From Gloeocapsopsis sp. IPPAS B-1203 (GTDB lineage: Bacteria; Cyanobacteriota; Cyanobacteriia; Cyanobacteriales; Chroococcidiopsidaceae), in NCBI RefSeq assembly GCF_002749975.1, contig NZ_PEIG01000003.1, positions 186,001-250,000 of the forward strand: a stretch of 64,000 bases of DNA. Direction: 5' to 3'. Positions 54,216 through 62,815 of this stretch are shown here, in pieces. Every line of letters starts with the position of its first letter. The stretch's first letter is position 1. The translations under genes were made by a program, and so were the position numbers. The notes below the pieces were generated by a model, which saw only the letters and a program-made list of their open reading frames with translations, did no database searches and was not told the origin of the DNA.

Positions 54216-55403
54216 CTACATCCAAAAAACTTGCGATCGCTCTTCTATCACCTGATTGTAAACATTCTCAGTTCGCTGTGCTAATTTATACCAATTAAAC
54301 CGTCGCTCTAAATCTTCGTAAGCATTATCAATCAACCATTGTTTGTAACCAGGATGCTTTAAGATCTCCAAAATTCCCCAAGCAAGAGAATCTGGATTGT
54401 TTGTCCAAGTCACAATCCCAGTCTTCGTGTGCTGAACAACTTCTGGTAAACCGCCTGTATCAGAGACTACGACAGGAACTCTTGCGGCAAAGCTTTCTAA
54501 TGCGACAATTCCAAAAGGTTCGTAGAGGCTGGGAAATACAGCACAATCTGCGATTGTTTGAAATTTATTAAGTGGTTCGTCACTCATGAAACCTGTGAAA
54601 TAGCACTTATCCCAGATTCCTAGATCCCACGCTTGGCGTTTCAAGTGGTCAACATGACCACCACCAACCATGACAAACTTAACACGACCCTCCATTTCCC
54701 ACAAAACTTTGGGAGCGGCATTGAGTAACACTGAAACACCTTTTTCATAGGTCATGCGACCTACATAGTACACAATACTTTCTCCATCCTCGGCAAACTG
54801 GCGACGCAAGTTCATCGCATCAAATTTATGGTGATGCTTTTTCTCAGGACGAATACCGTTAAAGATAACGTCAATTTTGTTCCAAGGAGTTTGTAGCGCC
54901 CATTCAACTTCTCGACGCATATAGTCGGTACATACTATCACTCGCCAAGCGTTGTATGCTAATAGCTTTTCCTTACCGTCAATATACTGCTGAATATCGT
55001 TGTGAATGCCATTGTGACGACCGTGTTCAGTTGCATGGATTGTGGCAATTAAAGGAACTTTGAAGTTATGCTTAAGGGCGATCGCGGCATCTCCTACTAG
55101 CCAGTCATGCGCATGAATGATGTCAAAAGGACCATCCTCTAGCATCAGTTTTGCTCCATGATGCCCCATACTCTCGTTAAAATTCACTACCCAGTGAAAA
55201 AAGTCGTGAGCTGGCGCTACTGGTAAGCGGTGTACATGAATTCCATCTACAACTTCATATAAAGGTGCTTGCCCAAATTCTACTGTCATTAAATGAATTT
55301 CATGCCCAAGCTTGACAAGTTCTGGATACAACTCCGCTACGTGGCGGGCAATTCCCCCAACAATTCGAGGTGGAAACTCCCAAGTCAAAACGAGAATTTT
55401 CAT
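54216..55403 (-). CDS. GT4 glycosyltransferase, glycogen/starch-synthase-like
   Basis: 395 residues. MKILVLTWEFPPRIVGGIARHVAELYPELVKLGHEIHL is the acceptor-domain opening of the subgroup that includes GlgA-like and archaeal GT4 synthases. FDIIHAHDWLVGDAAIALKH, YVGRMTYEKGVSVLLNAAP and SLYEPFGIVALESFAARVPVVVSDTGGLPEVV give the donor site with Glu-x7-Glu. A homologue is often found with GH57 branching-type enzymes. It may act in storage-glucan or compatible-solute synthesis; acceptor unknown. Confidence 0.9.
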   Translation of the reverse strand: MKILVLTWEFPPRIVGGIARHVAELYPELVKLGHEIHLMTVEFGQAPLYEVVDGIHVHRLPVAPAHDFFHWVVNFNESMGHHGAKLMLEDGPFDIIHAHDWLVGDAAIALKHNFKVPLIATIHATEHGRHNGIHNDIQQYIDGKEKLLAYNAWRVIVCTDYMRREVEWALQTPWNKIDVIFNGIRPEKKHHHKFDAMNLRRQFAEDGESIVYYVGRMTYEKGVSVLLNAAPKVLWEMEGRVKFVMVGGGHVDHLKRQAWDLGIWDKCYFTGFMSDEPLNKFQTIADCAVFPSLYEPFGIVALESFAARVPVVVSDTGGLPEVVQHTKTGIVTWTNNPDSLAWGILEILKHPGYKQWLIDNAYEDLERRFNWYKLAQRTENVYNQVIEERSQVFWM

Positions 55404-56198
55404 CTACCTCAATCTCACCAGTTTATTATTTCAAGATATATACAACTATCTAAAGATATATATCCACAAATTTAATTCGTGGAATTACGGAAATCTTAAT
55501 GTATCTTAATAGTATAGTAATATATAAGCTTTTGTTAACGTTCAGAAAGTTATTAGTTCCTATCCTGTCATTACCATTACAGCTACTGGCTTATTTTGAA
55601 GTTTGAATCGTTCGCTTGCCAAAGGTGCCGCAGGCAATTATTCTTGAGTTTTGAATTATGAGTTATGAGAAGACCTTGTGGCATTCTTAACTCAACACTT
55701 AACATTCATCACTCTCTTAAGCTCAACACTAAGAACTCGTAACTCCCAACTTCCCCACATCAAGACAGCATACAAACAATCAATGTGGAATGTACCCCAT
55801 CTAGACTTCGGTTATCCCGATACTGATGAGCATTCACTTGAGGGCTAGCTAAGTCATCATAGTAATAGTTACAATGTTTATTTTTCTTTAATGCCTGTTA
55901 GGCTTTACTCTTCTTGAAATTTACTATAAGATTAATAACAAAGTCATTATGACTTCAACTTAATGGGATGTAGTAGATTGATAAATTTCTAGCTTGACCA
56001 AGCGAGTGTGACTCTACAGCAACAATAAACCTGAATACGCGGGGAAACATCCCCAAGGGATTATCGTCTCTACATCTTCTGTAGGATGCTTATCCACCGA
56101 GATTTAGTTAATGTTCCTGATATAAAGTTTGCAATCCCTTTTCCCCTCTGTCCCAGCCAAAAAGTATCTGATTTGTTTACGGAGTTGACGACGCACCA
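55404..56198. other. 795-base spacer upstream of the sigma factor gene
   Basis: No gene seen. At about 55641-55760 there is a second type of short repeat: GAGTTTTGAATTATGAGTTATGAG facing inverted units built on ACTCAACACTTAAC and GTAACTCCC. The last 300 bases are likely the leader and promoter of the sigma gene; I could not choose one -10/-35 pair. Confidence 0.5.
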
Positions 56199-57185
56199 AT
56201 GCCCACTGTTAACACCCCAACCGAAGAAAACACCAACACCCGATTCACGGCTGATATGGTGCGCACTTATTTGCGCGAGATCGGTCGTGTACCACTACTA
56301 ACTCGTGAGCAAGAAATTATCTACGGCAAACAGGTGCAGCAAATGATGTCTGTGCTAGATGCCAAAGAAGCTTTAGCAAAAAAATTGCACCGCGAACCAA
56401 CAGCACAAGAGTGGGCTTCACATGTGAAAATGTCTGAAGCTGATATACACGACGTTGTGCGGCGGGGACAACGAGCTAAGCAGAAGATGATCGAGGCAAA
56501 CTTGCGCTTAGTAGTTGCGATCGCCAAAAAGTATCAAAAGCGTAACATGGAATTCCTGGACTTGATTCAGGAAGGGACAATGGGACTTGAGCGTGGTGTT
56601 GAAAAGTTCGACCCTACACGCGGTTATAAGTTTTCCACCTACGCATATTGGTGGATTCGCCAGGCAATTACCCGTGCGATCGCTCAACAAGCCCGCACAA
56701 TTCGTCTACCTATCCACATCACAGAAAAACTGAATAAGATTAAGAAAGTCCAACGAGAATTGGCACAGCGTTTAGGTCGTAGTCCTACCCCAGCAGAAAT
56801 TGCAACGGAGTTAGAACTTGAACCAAGCCAAATTCGCGAGTACTTAAATCTTGCCCGTCAGCCAGTTTCTCTAGATGTTCGTGTTGGCGATAACCAAGAC
56901 ACAGAGTTACAAGACTTGCTAGAAGATGAAGGACCATCTCCAGAGCATTACATGACTCAAGAGTCGCTACGCCAGGATTTAGATCATCTGATGGCGGAAT
57001 TAACCCCGCAACAGCGAGAAGTCTTGAACCTGCGATTTGGATTACAAGATGGTAACGAACTTTCTCTAGCAAAAGTAGGCGAACGTCTTAATCTTAGCCG
57101 CGAACGAGTAAGACAACTAGAGCATCAAGCTTTAGCACACCTGCGTCGCCGGAGAGCAAATGTACAAGAGTACATTGCAAGCTAA
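56199..57185 (+). CDS. group 2 RNA polymerase sigma-70 factor
   Basis: 328 residues. Region 1.2 TADMVRTYLREIGRVPLLT; region 2 KMIEANLRLVVAIAKKYQKRNMEFLDLIQEGTMGLERGVEKFDPTRGYKFSTYAYWWIRQAITRAI; region 3 HITEKLNKIKKVQRELAQRLGRSPTPAEIA; region 4 LTPQQREVLNLRFGLQDGNELSLAKVGERLNLSRERVRQLEHQALAHLRR. It lacks the long region 1.1 of the primary factor, so it is a group 2 (SigB/SigC-type) factor for stress or stationary-phase promoters. The usual IQEG-x-x-GL reads MGLERG. A terminator follows. Confidence 0.94.
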   Translation: MPTVNTPTEENTNTRFTADMVRTYLREIGRVPLLTREQEIIYGKQVQQMMSVLDAKEALAKKLHREPTAQEWASHVKMSEADIHDVVRRGQRAKQKMIEANLRLVVAIAKKYQKRNMEFLDLIQEGTMGLERGVEKFDPTRGYKFSTYAYWWIRQAITRAIAQQARTIRLPIHITEKLNKIKKVQRELAQRLGRSPTPAEIATELELEPSQIREYLNLARQPVSLDVRVGDNQDTELQDLLEDEGPSPEHYMTQESLRQDLDHLMAELTPQQREVLNLRFGLQDGNELSLAKVGERLNLSRERVRQLEHQALAHLRRRRANVQEYIAS

Positions 57186-57265
57186 TCGGCTGTTCTCCCT
57201 ATATACCTGCGGTGTATAGACAAGTTCTCTAGCTCAAGTGTGAGGCGTAGAGAAGCCCCCTAAAT

Positions 57266-57292
57266 CCCCCACACGTGGGGGACTTTGTTTTT
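57266..57292 (+). terminator. hairpin after the sigma factor gene
   Basis: CCCCCA/TGGGGG stem around CACG, followed by TTTGTTTTT. The flanking AGCCCCCTAAATCCCCCAC form is common in cyanobacterial spacers. It could stop sigma-gene transcripts and, as a dyad, also work toward the minus-strand NRPS end. Confidence 0.6.
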
Positions 57293-57352
57293 GGAAGCAC
57301 TTTCTATACCTCCTCTGCTCCTCAGATGTCGTAACTTTAAAGTGAAACGGTA

Positions 57353-60300
57353 TCAAAGATATTGTTGCAACTGTTGTGCTAGGTTTTGAACGTGAGGCTG
57401 CTTCAGCATAGAAAGATGATTTCCTGGTACTTGATGAACTTGGATATCTTTAGCTAGTTGACTCCAACCTAGTGTTGAATCTTGGTGGTGAGAGGAATCA
57501 TCAGTTTTAAATAGCGTAATGCGGTTAGGGTAATTTTGTGATGTATAGCGATATGCTGCTTGGCTATTGGCGTAATAAATCCGCAACATTGGCGCGATCG
57601 CAGATTCATCAACTAACCGTAATTGTGACTCTTCAGGAATCAAATTGGCGATCGCTAACCATTGCCAGCGAGAAAACCAATTGTGACGTCGGCGGCGAGT
57701 TAGATTTGTGACAATCGCACTATAATCTAGTAAAAACGGCAGCGTAGACCAAATTGCTGTTTTGAGGAGAAGCTTTAGGCTGTGACCAAGGGATGGTTGG
57801 TTGGCAGAGATTGGTGCTGGAGTATCTAGAATTGCCAAAAGTGCGACTTCGTGTCCTAACTGCGTTAGTTGTTGCGCCATCTCAAAAGCAACAAGTCCCC
57901 CGAAAGACCAACCGCCGAGGAAATAGGGACCATGCGGTTGCACAGTTTGAATGGCTTGGATGTAATACCTTGCCATCGCTTCAATTTGTTGAAAGGGAGT
58001 GTGTTTGCCATCTAATCCTAAAGGTTGCAGTCCATAGAAACTGCGATCGCTTCCGGTGCTGCGCTTTGCGCCATCGCCGTTTCTTAAGTGATGTGCTAAC
58101 TCCAAGTAAGGAAAGACAATGCCAAAAATCGGATGAACGCAGAAAAAGGGTTGCTTGTGATTTCCCTTTGTGAGGAGGACTAATGGCGACCAAACTTCTG
58201 TAACCTGCTGCTGTGATGAAGTTTGAGTTTGTATTTGGGCTGACTTGTCAGTTGTTAACGACGATCGCAATCGGCGGTGTGATGCTCGATCGAGTCGAAC
58301 TAAGGCGGGTTGTTGAGTAATGGTATCTTGTAATTCTTCTATGACAACAGCTAGTTGTGCAATCGTTGGTGATTCAAACACCCTACGCAACGGCACTTCA
58401 GTTCCAAAAACATCGCGCACGCGCGAGACAAGTTGTGTTGCGAGTAAAGAATGTCCGCCTGATTCAAAAAAGTTGTCGTGAATACTTGTAGATTTAAGAT
58501 GTAATTCTTGCCAAATTTCAGCAAGCTTATATTCTGTAGGCGATCGCGATGCAATTGTTGTCCTTGATGTTGAAGTCACGTCTGGCAACGCACGGCGATC
58601 AATTTTACCCGTAGAAGTCAGACTAAATGATTCTATTGGAATAAATACAGAAGGGATCACGTATTCAGGTAAAGTTTGCCCCAAATAGTCGCGGAGTTGA
58701 GGAATGAGTTGATGCGCAAATTGAGCTTGTAGCGGATTATTAGCATAATCACTCCAGGTTGGTGGTGCTTGCTGCTGAACAAGAGGTAAATCAACTTCTC
58801 CCCCTCCATGCCGAATCAAGACGACATCATAATCACCTGTTTGTTGCGTAGACCATCCAATTTCTACGCGGTAGGGTAATACAGATTCTAGCTCCCACCA
58901 ATCTTGGGGATCAATTGCTAGTTCAGTAGAGTGTAATTCACGCATTCGCCCCAGTGTTTTTGGCGCAGATTGATGAAATAACCAGTCAGCAGTTTGAACT
59001 GCGGTATGCACTCGAGAGTTGGTAACGTTAGCAACGCCAAAGATTTCCGGTTCAGTTTCTTGTAAATGATTTTGCACGTCAGTGATTGTGAGTGGCTGTT
59101 GTTTCCAGTTCCTCCATGTTGTTGAAGTCACAGTAGCCGCCTCGTCCATGTGAAGCAACACGTTGTAGCGAAATTGTGTCATTTCATTATGGCTATGACC
59201 TCGCGTCAGGTGAATTTGCACGCGCTGAATTCGGGGAAAGCGATCGCGTAAAGCATTAAAAAACTTCGGATCAATGACTAATTCAGGTTCCTCAAAGCGC
59301 GCTCGCTCAACTTGTTGTCGGAGTTGCTTTTGTTCTAATCCTGGATCAGCTTGTGAAGCCTGCATCCAAGTATGAAAGGCAGTCAGTAACGGCAAACTGC
59401 GGACATCACCAATAAACAACACACCTTTTGGTGCTAATGCCTCAATGGATTTTTCTAGTACTTGTATGAGATAATCTAGACTAGGAAAATACTGCACTAC
59501 CGAGTTGAGAATCACAATATCAAATGTTGCGGCAGGAATTCCAGTAAAATCTGTTGCTGTTTGATGGAGTAGTTTAACTTGAGCTAAGCCATCTGACTGA
59601 TTTTTAATCGCTTCTAGAGAGTTTGAAAAGTCTGTTGCCCAATAACTCTGACAATGCGGGGCAATGGGAAACAACAATAATCCTGTTCCACAACCGATTT
59701 CTAAAACTTTTTGGGGATGAAGTGCCAGAATCTGCTCAACGCGATCGCTTACCCATTCTTGCATTTGCTCAACTGGAATTGGCTGTTTGGTGTAACTGCT
59801 ATTCCAACCAGTAAAATCACACTCACTGGCATTGATTACTGACTGATAGGTTTGGTTATAAAGCGTTTGCCAGTGTTGCACCTGCTGCATTTGCAGGGAT
59901 TTTTCTATGTGCTGACGCTTGAGACTAAAATAGGCAATCAAACGCAAATCGTTCGCTGCTGCTTGAAATGCAATAGTAACAGCATCTTGTATAGCAGGAT
60001 GTCGCTGTAGTGTTGCTTCAATTTCGCCCAACTCAACACGAAAACCGCGAATTTTAATCTGGTTATCAATCCGCCCTAAAAACTCAATTGTGCCATCAGG
60101 ACGATAGCGGGCGCGATCGCCTGTGCGATAAAGGCGAGGATTGCGGCATTCATCATCAAAAGGATTGGCAATAAACTTTTGAGTTGTTAATTCTGGGCGA
60201 TTGAGATAGCTGTGCGCAACTCCTGCACCACCAATATATATTTCACCAGGTACACCGATAGGAACTTGATTTAAAGCAGCATCTAGAATATGAACTTGAG

Positions 60301-62815
60301 TGTTAAATACTGGACGACCGATTGTAATGGGCTGTCCTGGAAATAATTCTCCCACGGTTGCCCAAATTGTTGTTTCTGTTGGTCCATACGCATTGAAAAA
60401 TTGACGATTTACTGCCCAGCGATCTACTATTTGAGGCGAACAAGCTTCACCGCCTGTAATTAGCGTTTGCAGCGCAGGAAGTTCTGCAGATGGCAGAACA
60501 TTTAAAACGCCTGGAGTCAGCAGTGCATGAGTAATGGCATTGTCTTGCAGAAATTGGATGAGTGCTGTTCCTGGTAACTGGGCACATTGAGGTGGAATAT
60601 AAAGCGTACCTCCCGATCCGAATGCTAATGCTATCTCAAAGACAGAAGCATCGAAACTGAGAGAGCTAAATTGTAAAACGCGAGGACGTGATGCATGGAA
60701 AATTTGACGTTGTGCTGTAACAACATTACATAAACTACGATGTGTAATTAGTACGCCTTTGGGTGTACCTGTGGAACCGGACGTATAGATGACATAGGCA
60801 AGATTGTCACGCCCTACAACCTGACGCGGTTTTTTCTGATTGAGTTCTGGTAGTTGATCGAGGCATAAGTGTGCTAGCGATCCTGGAATTTTTTCAACTA
60901 ACCATGACTGGGTTAGTACAATTGAAACTTGTGTATCTTCAAGAATAAATTGCAAGCGGTGCTGTGGATACTGAGGATCGAGCGGTACATAAGCACCACC
61001 TGCTTTGAGAATTCCTAAAATACCAACGACCATATCAGGCGATCGCTCGACACACAACCCTATTAAGTCATTCGGCTGAATAATTTGCTGTAATGTTTGT
61101 GCTAGTTGATCGGCGCGGTGGTTTAACTGTTGATAGGTAAGTGTTTCCTGTTCCCCAACGAGGGCGATCGCTTCAGGAAATTGCTGTGCTTGCGCCTCAA
61201 ATATTTGATGAAAGCATTCCTGAATGGGTTCTTCTGATGCAGTATTGTTCCATTCACAAAACTGCTGCTGTTCTCCAGAGGTGAGGAGAGGAAGTTCTGA
61301 CAAACGAGCATCTGGATTGGCAACAATACCTTTTAGTAAAGTTTGAAAATGTCCTATCAAGCGACCAATTGTATCCCGATCGAATAAATCTGTACTGTAA
61401 GATATAAAACCACTTAAGCCTGCTTGCGATCGCCAAAAGCTGCGTAGCCCGTGATTTGGTTCCCACAAATGAACTTCTAGATCGAACCGCGTTGTTCCTG
61501 GTTCTATAGCAACAGGTTCTAGTGTCACTCCTGGTAATTCTAAAGGCTGCATGGGGGCATTTTGAAGCGCAAATGCTACTTGAAAGAGCGGATTGCGGCT
61601 GAGATCTCGCTGGGGATCTAATTCTTCAACAAGTTTTTCAAATGGCAAGTCTTGATGCATATACGCTGCTAGGGCAACATCTCGAACTCGCTGGAGTAAT
61701 TCGCGAAATGTCGGATTACCAGATAAGTTTGTGCGTAACACCAAACTATTGACAAAAAAGCCAATTAAGTTTTCAAGTTCACTGCGATGTCGATTCGCAA
61801 TCGGAGAACCCACGGCAATATCTTCTTGCCCTGTATGGCGGTAGAGTAATGTTTGAAAGGCGGCTAGCAGCAGCATAAACAGCGACACGCCTGCTTTTTG
61901 GCTCAAGGTTTCTAACGCTTGAGTAAGGGTAGGAGAAAACTGTAAATGATAAGTTGCACCTCGGTAAGTTTGCACTGGAGGGCGAGAGCGATCGCCTTGT
62001 AACTCTAGCACTGGTAAATCTTGCAATTGCGATCGCCAGTAAGTCAGTTGTTCTAATTCTTGTAACTCATTACGTTGCCAGCAAGCAAAGTCTGTGTATT
62101 GAATTGGTAATGCAGGTAATGTTGGTGTTTCCTTTAGCACAAAAGCACTATAAAAGCAAGCAAGTTCGCGGACAAGTATCCCCAATGACCAACCATCTGC
62201 TACAATATGATGCATCGTTAGCAGCAAAATAAACTCATTAACGTCAAATTGCAGCAACGTGACTCGTAAAAGCAGATCGCTACTGAGATTAAACGGACGT
62301 TGTGCTTCAGCAGTTGCTAACTGTTGAATGAGGCGATCGCGTTCCTCTTGCGGTACAAATTGTAAATCCACTACAGGTAACGTCAGCTTGACTTGAGCAG
62401 CAATGACTTGAACAGGTCCATCAACAGTTTTAAATGTGGTACGCAGTGCTGCATGACGCCGGATAATTTCATTAAATGAGCGCTCTAATGCTGCTTGATG
62501 AAGTGTTCCTTGCAACCGAATTGCCGCAGGCACATTATAAAAAGGATTGTCGGGTGCTAGCTGATATAAAAACCATAAACGCTGTTGAGCAAATGATAGA
62601 GGATACGTTGTTGCACAAGCAGCAGGTTGAATCGGTGTCGAGTGCAAAGGTTGCTGATGCAGTGCTAAAATTTCGGCTTTGCGCTCAACTAACTGTTGTT
62701 GTAGTTCTGGCGTGAGAGTTCCTTCAGGTGCATGACAACGCAGGCGATCGCCTTCTACTGATACTTGCACATCTAAACTTTTTAAATATGCTAGGAAGTC
62801 AATAATTGTGGTCAT
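57353..62815 (-). CDS. NRPS terminal module: docking-C-A(MT)-PCP-TE
   Basis: 1820 residues. Residues 1-55 are a TubC-type beta-hairpin docking domain. The condensation domain (about 70-515) has HHIVADG at 202-208. The adenylation domain (about 530-1410) has YTSGSTGTPKG, SFDASVFE, NAYGPTETTIWAT, YRTGDRARY and the Lys1404 loop STGKIDR. A SAM methyltransferase (about 975-1350; VLEIGCGTG at 1037-1045) is inserted between A8 and A10. The carrier Ser is Ser1456 (GGHSLL). The thioesterase has Ser1637 in GWSFG, Asp1664 and His1800. It should load, N-methylate and release the last residue of a peptide. The start ATG overlaps the upstream NRPS stop by four bases (ATGA). Confidence 0.95.
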   Translation of the reverse strand: MTTIIDFLAYLKSLDVQVSVEGDRLRCHAPEGTLTPELQQQLVERKAEILALHQQPLHSTPIQPAACATTYPLSFAQQRLWFLYQLAPDNPFYNVPAAIRLQGTLHQAALERSFNEIIRRHAALRTTFKTVDGPVQVIAAQVKLTLPVVDLQFVPQEERDRLIQQLATAEAQRPFNLSSDLLLRVTLLQFDVNEFILLLTMHHIVADGWSLGILVRELACFYSAFVLKETPTLPALPIQYTDFACWQRNELQELEQLTYWRSQLQDLPVLELQGDRSRPPVQTYRGATYHLQFSPTLTQALETLSQKAGVSLFMLLLAAFQTLLYRHTGQEDIAVGSPIANRHRSELENLIGFFVNSLVLRTNLSGNPTFRELLQRVRDVALAAYMHQDLPFEKLVEELDPQRDLSRNPLFQVAFALQNAPMQPLELPGVTLEPVAIEPGTTRFDLEVHLWEPNHGLRSFWRSQAGLSGFISYSTDLFDRDTIGRLIGHFQTLLKGIVANPDARLSELPLLTSGEQQQFCEWNNTASEEPIQECFHQIFEAQAQQFPEAIALVGEQETLTYQQLNHRADQLAQTLQQIIQPNDLIGLCVERSPDMVVGILGILKAGGAYVPLDPQYPQHRLQFILEDTQVSIVLTQSWLVEKIPGSLAHLCLDQLPELNQKKPRQVVGRDNLAYVIYTSGSTGTPKGVLITHRSLCNVVTAQRQIFHASRPRVLQFSSLSFDASVFEIALAFGSGGTLYIPPQCAQLPGTALIQFLQDNAITHALLTPGVLNVLPSAELPALQTLITGGEACSPQIVDRWAVNRQFFNAYGPTETTIWATVGELFPGQPITIGRPVFNTQVHILDAALNQVPIGVPGEIYIGGAGVAHSYLNRPELTTQKFIANPFDDECRNPRLYRTGDRARYRPDGTIEFLGRIDNQIKIRGFRVELGEIEATLQRHPAIQDAVTIAFQAAANDLRLIAYFSLKRQHIEKSLQMQQVQHWQTLYNQTYQSVINASECDFTGWNSSYTKQPIPVEQMQEWVSDRVEQILALHPQKVLEIGCGTGLLLFPIAPHCQSYWATDFSNSLEAIKNQSDGLAQVKLLHQTATDFTGIPAATFDIVILNSVVQYFPSLDYLIQVLEKSIEALAPKGVLFIGDVRSLPLLTAFHTWMQASQADPGLEQKQLRQQVERARFEEPELVIDPKFFNALRDRFPRIQRVQIHLTRGHSHNEMTQFRYNVLLHMDEAATVTSTTWRNWKQQPLTITDVQNHLQETEPEIFGVANVTNSRVHTAVQTADWLFHQSAPKTLGRMRELHSTELAIDPQDWWELESVLPYRVEIGWSTQQTGDYDVVLIRHGGGEVDLPLVQQQAPPTWSDYANNPLQAQFAHQLIPQLRDYLGQTLPEYVIPSVFIPIESFSLTSTGKIDRRALPDVTSTSRTTIASRSPTEYKLAEIWQELHLKSTSIHDNFFESGGHSLLATQLVSRVRDVFGTEVPLRRVFESPTIAQLAVVIEELQDTITQQPALVRLDRASHRRLRSSLTTDKSAQIQTQTSSQQQVTEVWSPLVLLTKGNHKQPFFCVHPIFGIVFPYLELAHHLRNGDGAKRSTGSDRSFYGLQPLGLDGKHTPFQQIEAMARYYIQAIQTVQPHGPYFLGGWSFGGLVAFEMAQQLTQLGHEVALLAILDTPAPISANQPSLGHSLKLLLKTAIWSTLPFLLDYSAIVTNLTRRRRHNWFSRWQWLAIANLIPEESQLRLVDESAIAPMLRIYYANSQAAYRYTSQNYPNRITLFKTDDSSHHQDSTLGWSQLAKDIQVHQVPGNHLSMLKQPHVQNLAQQLQQYL

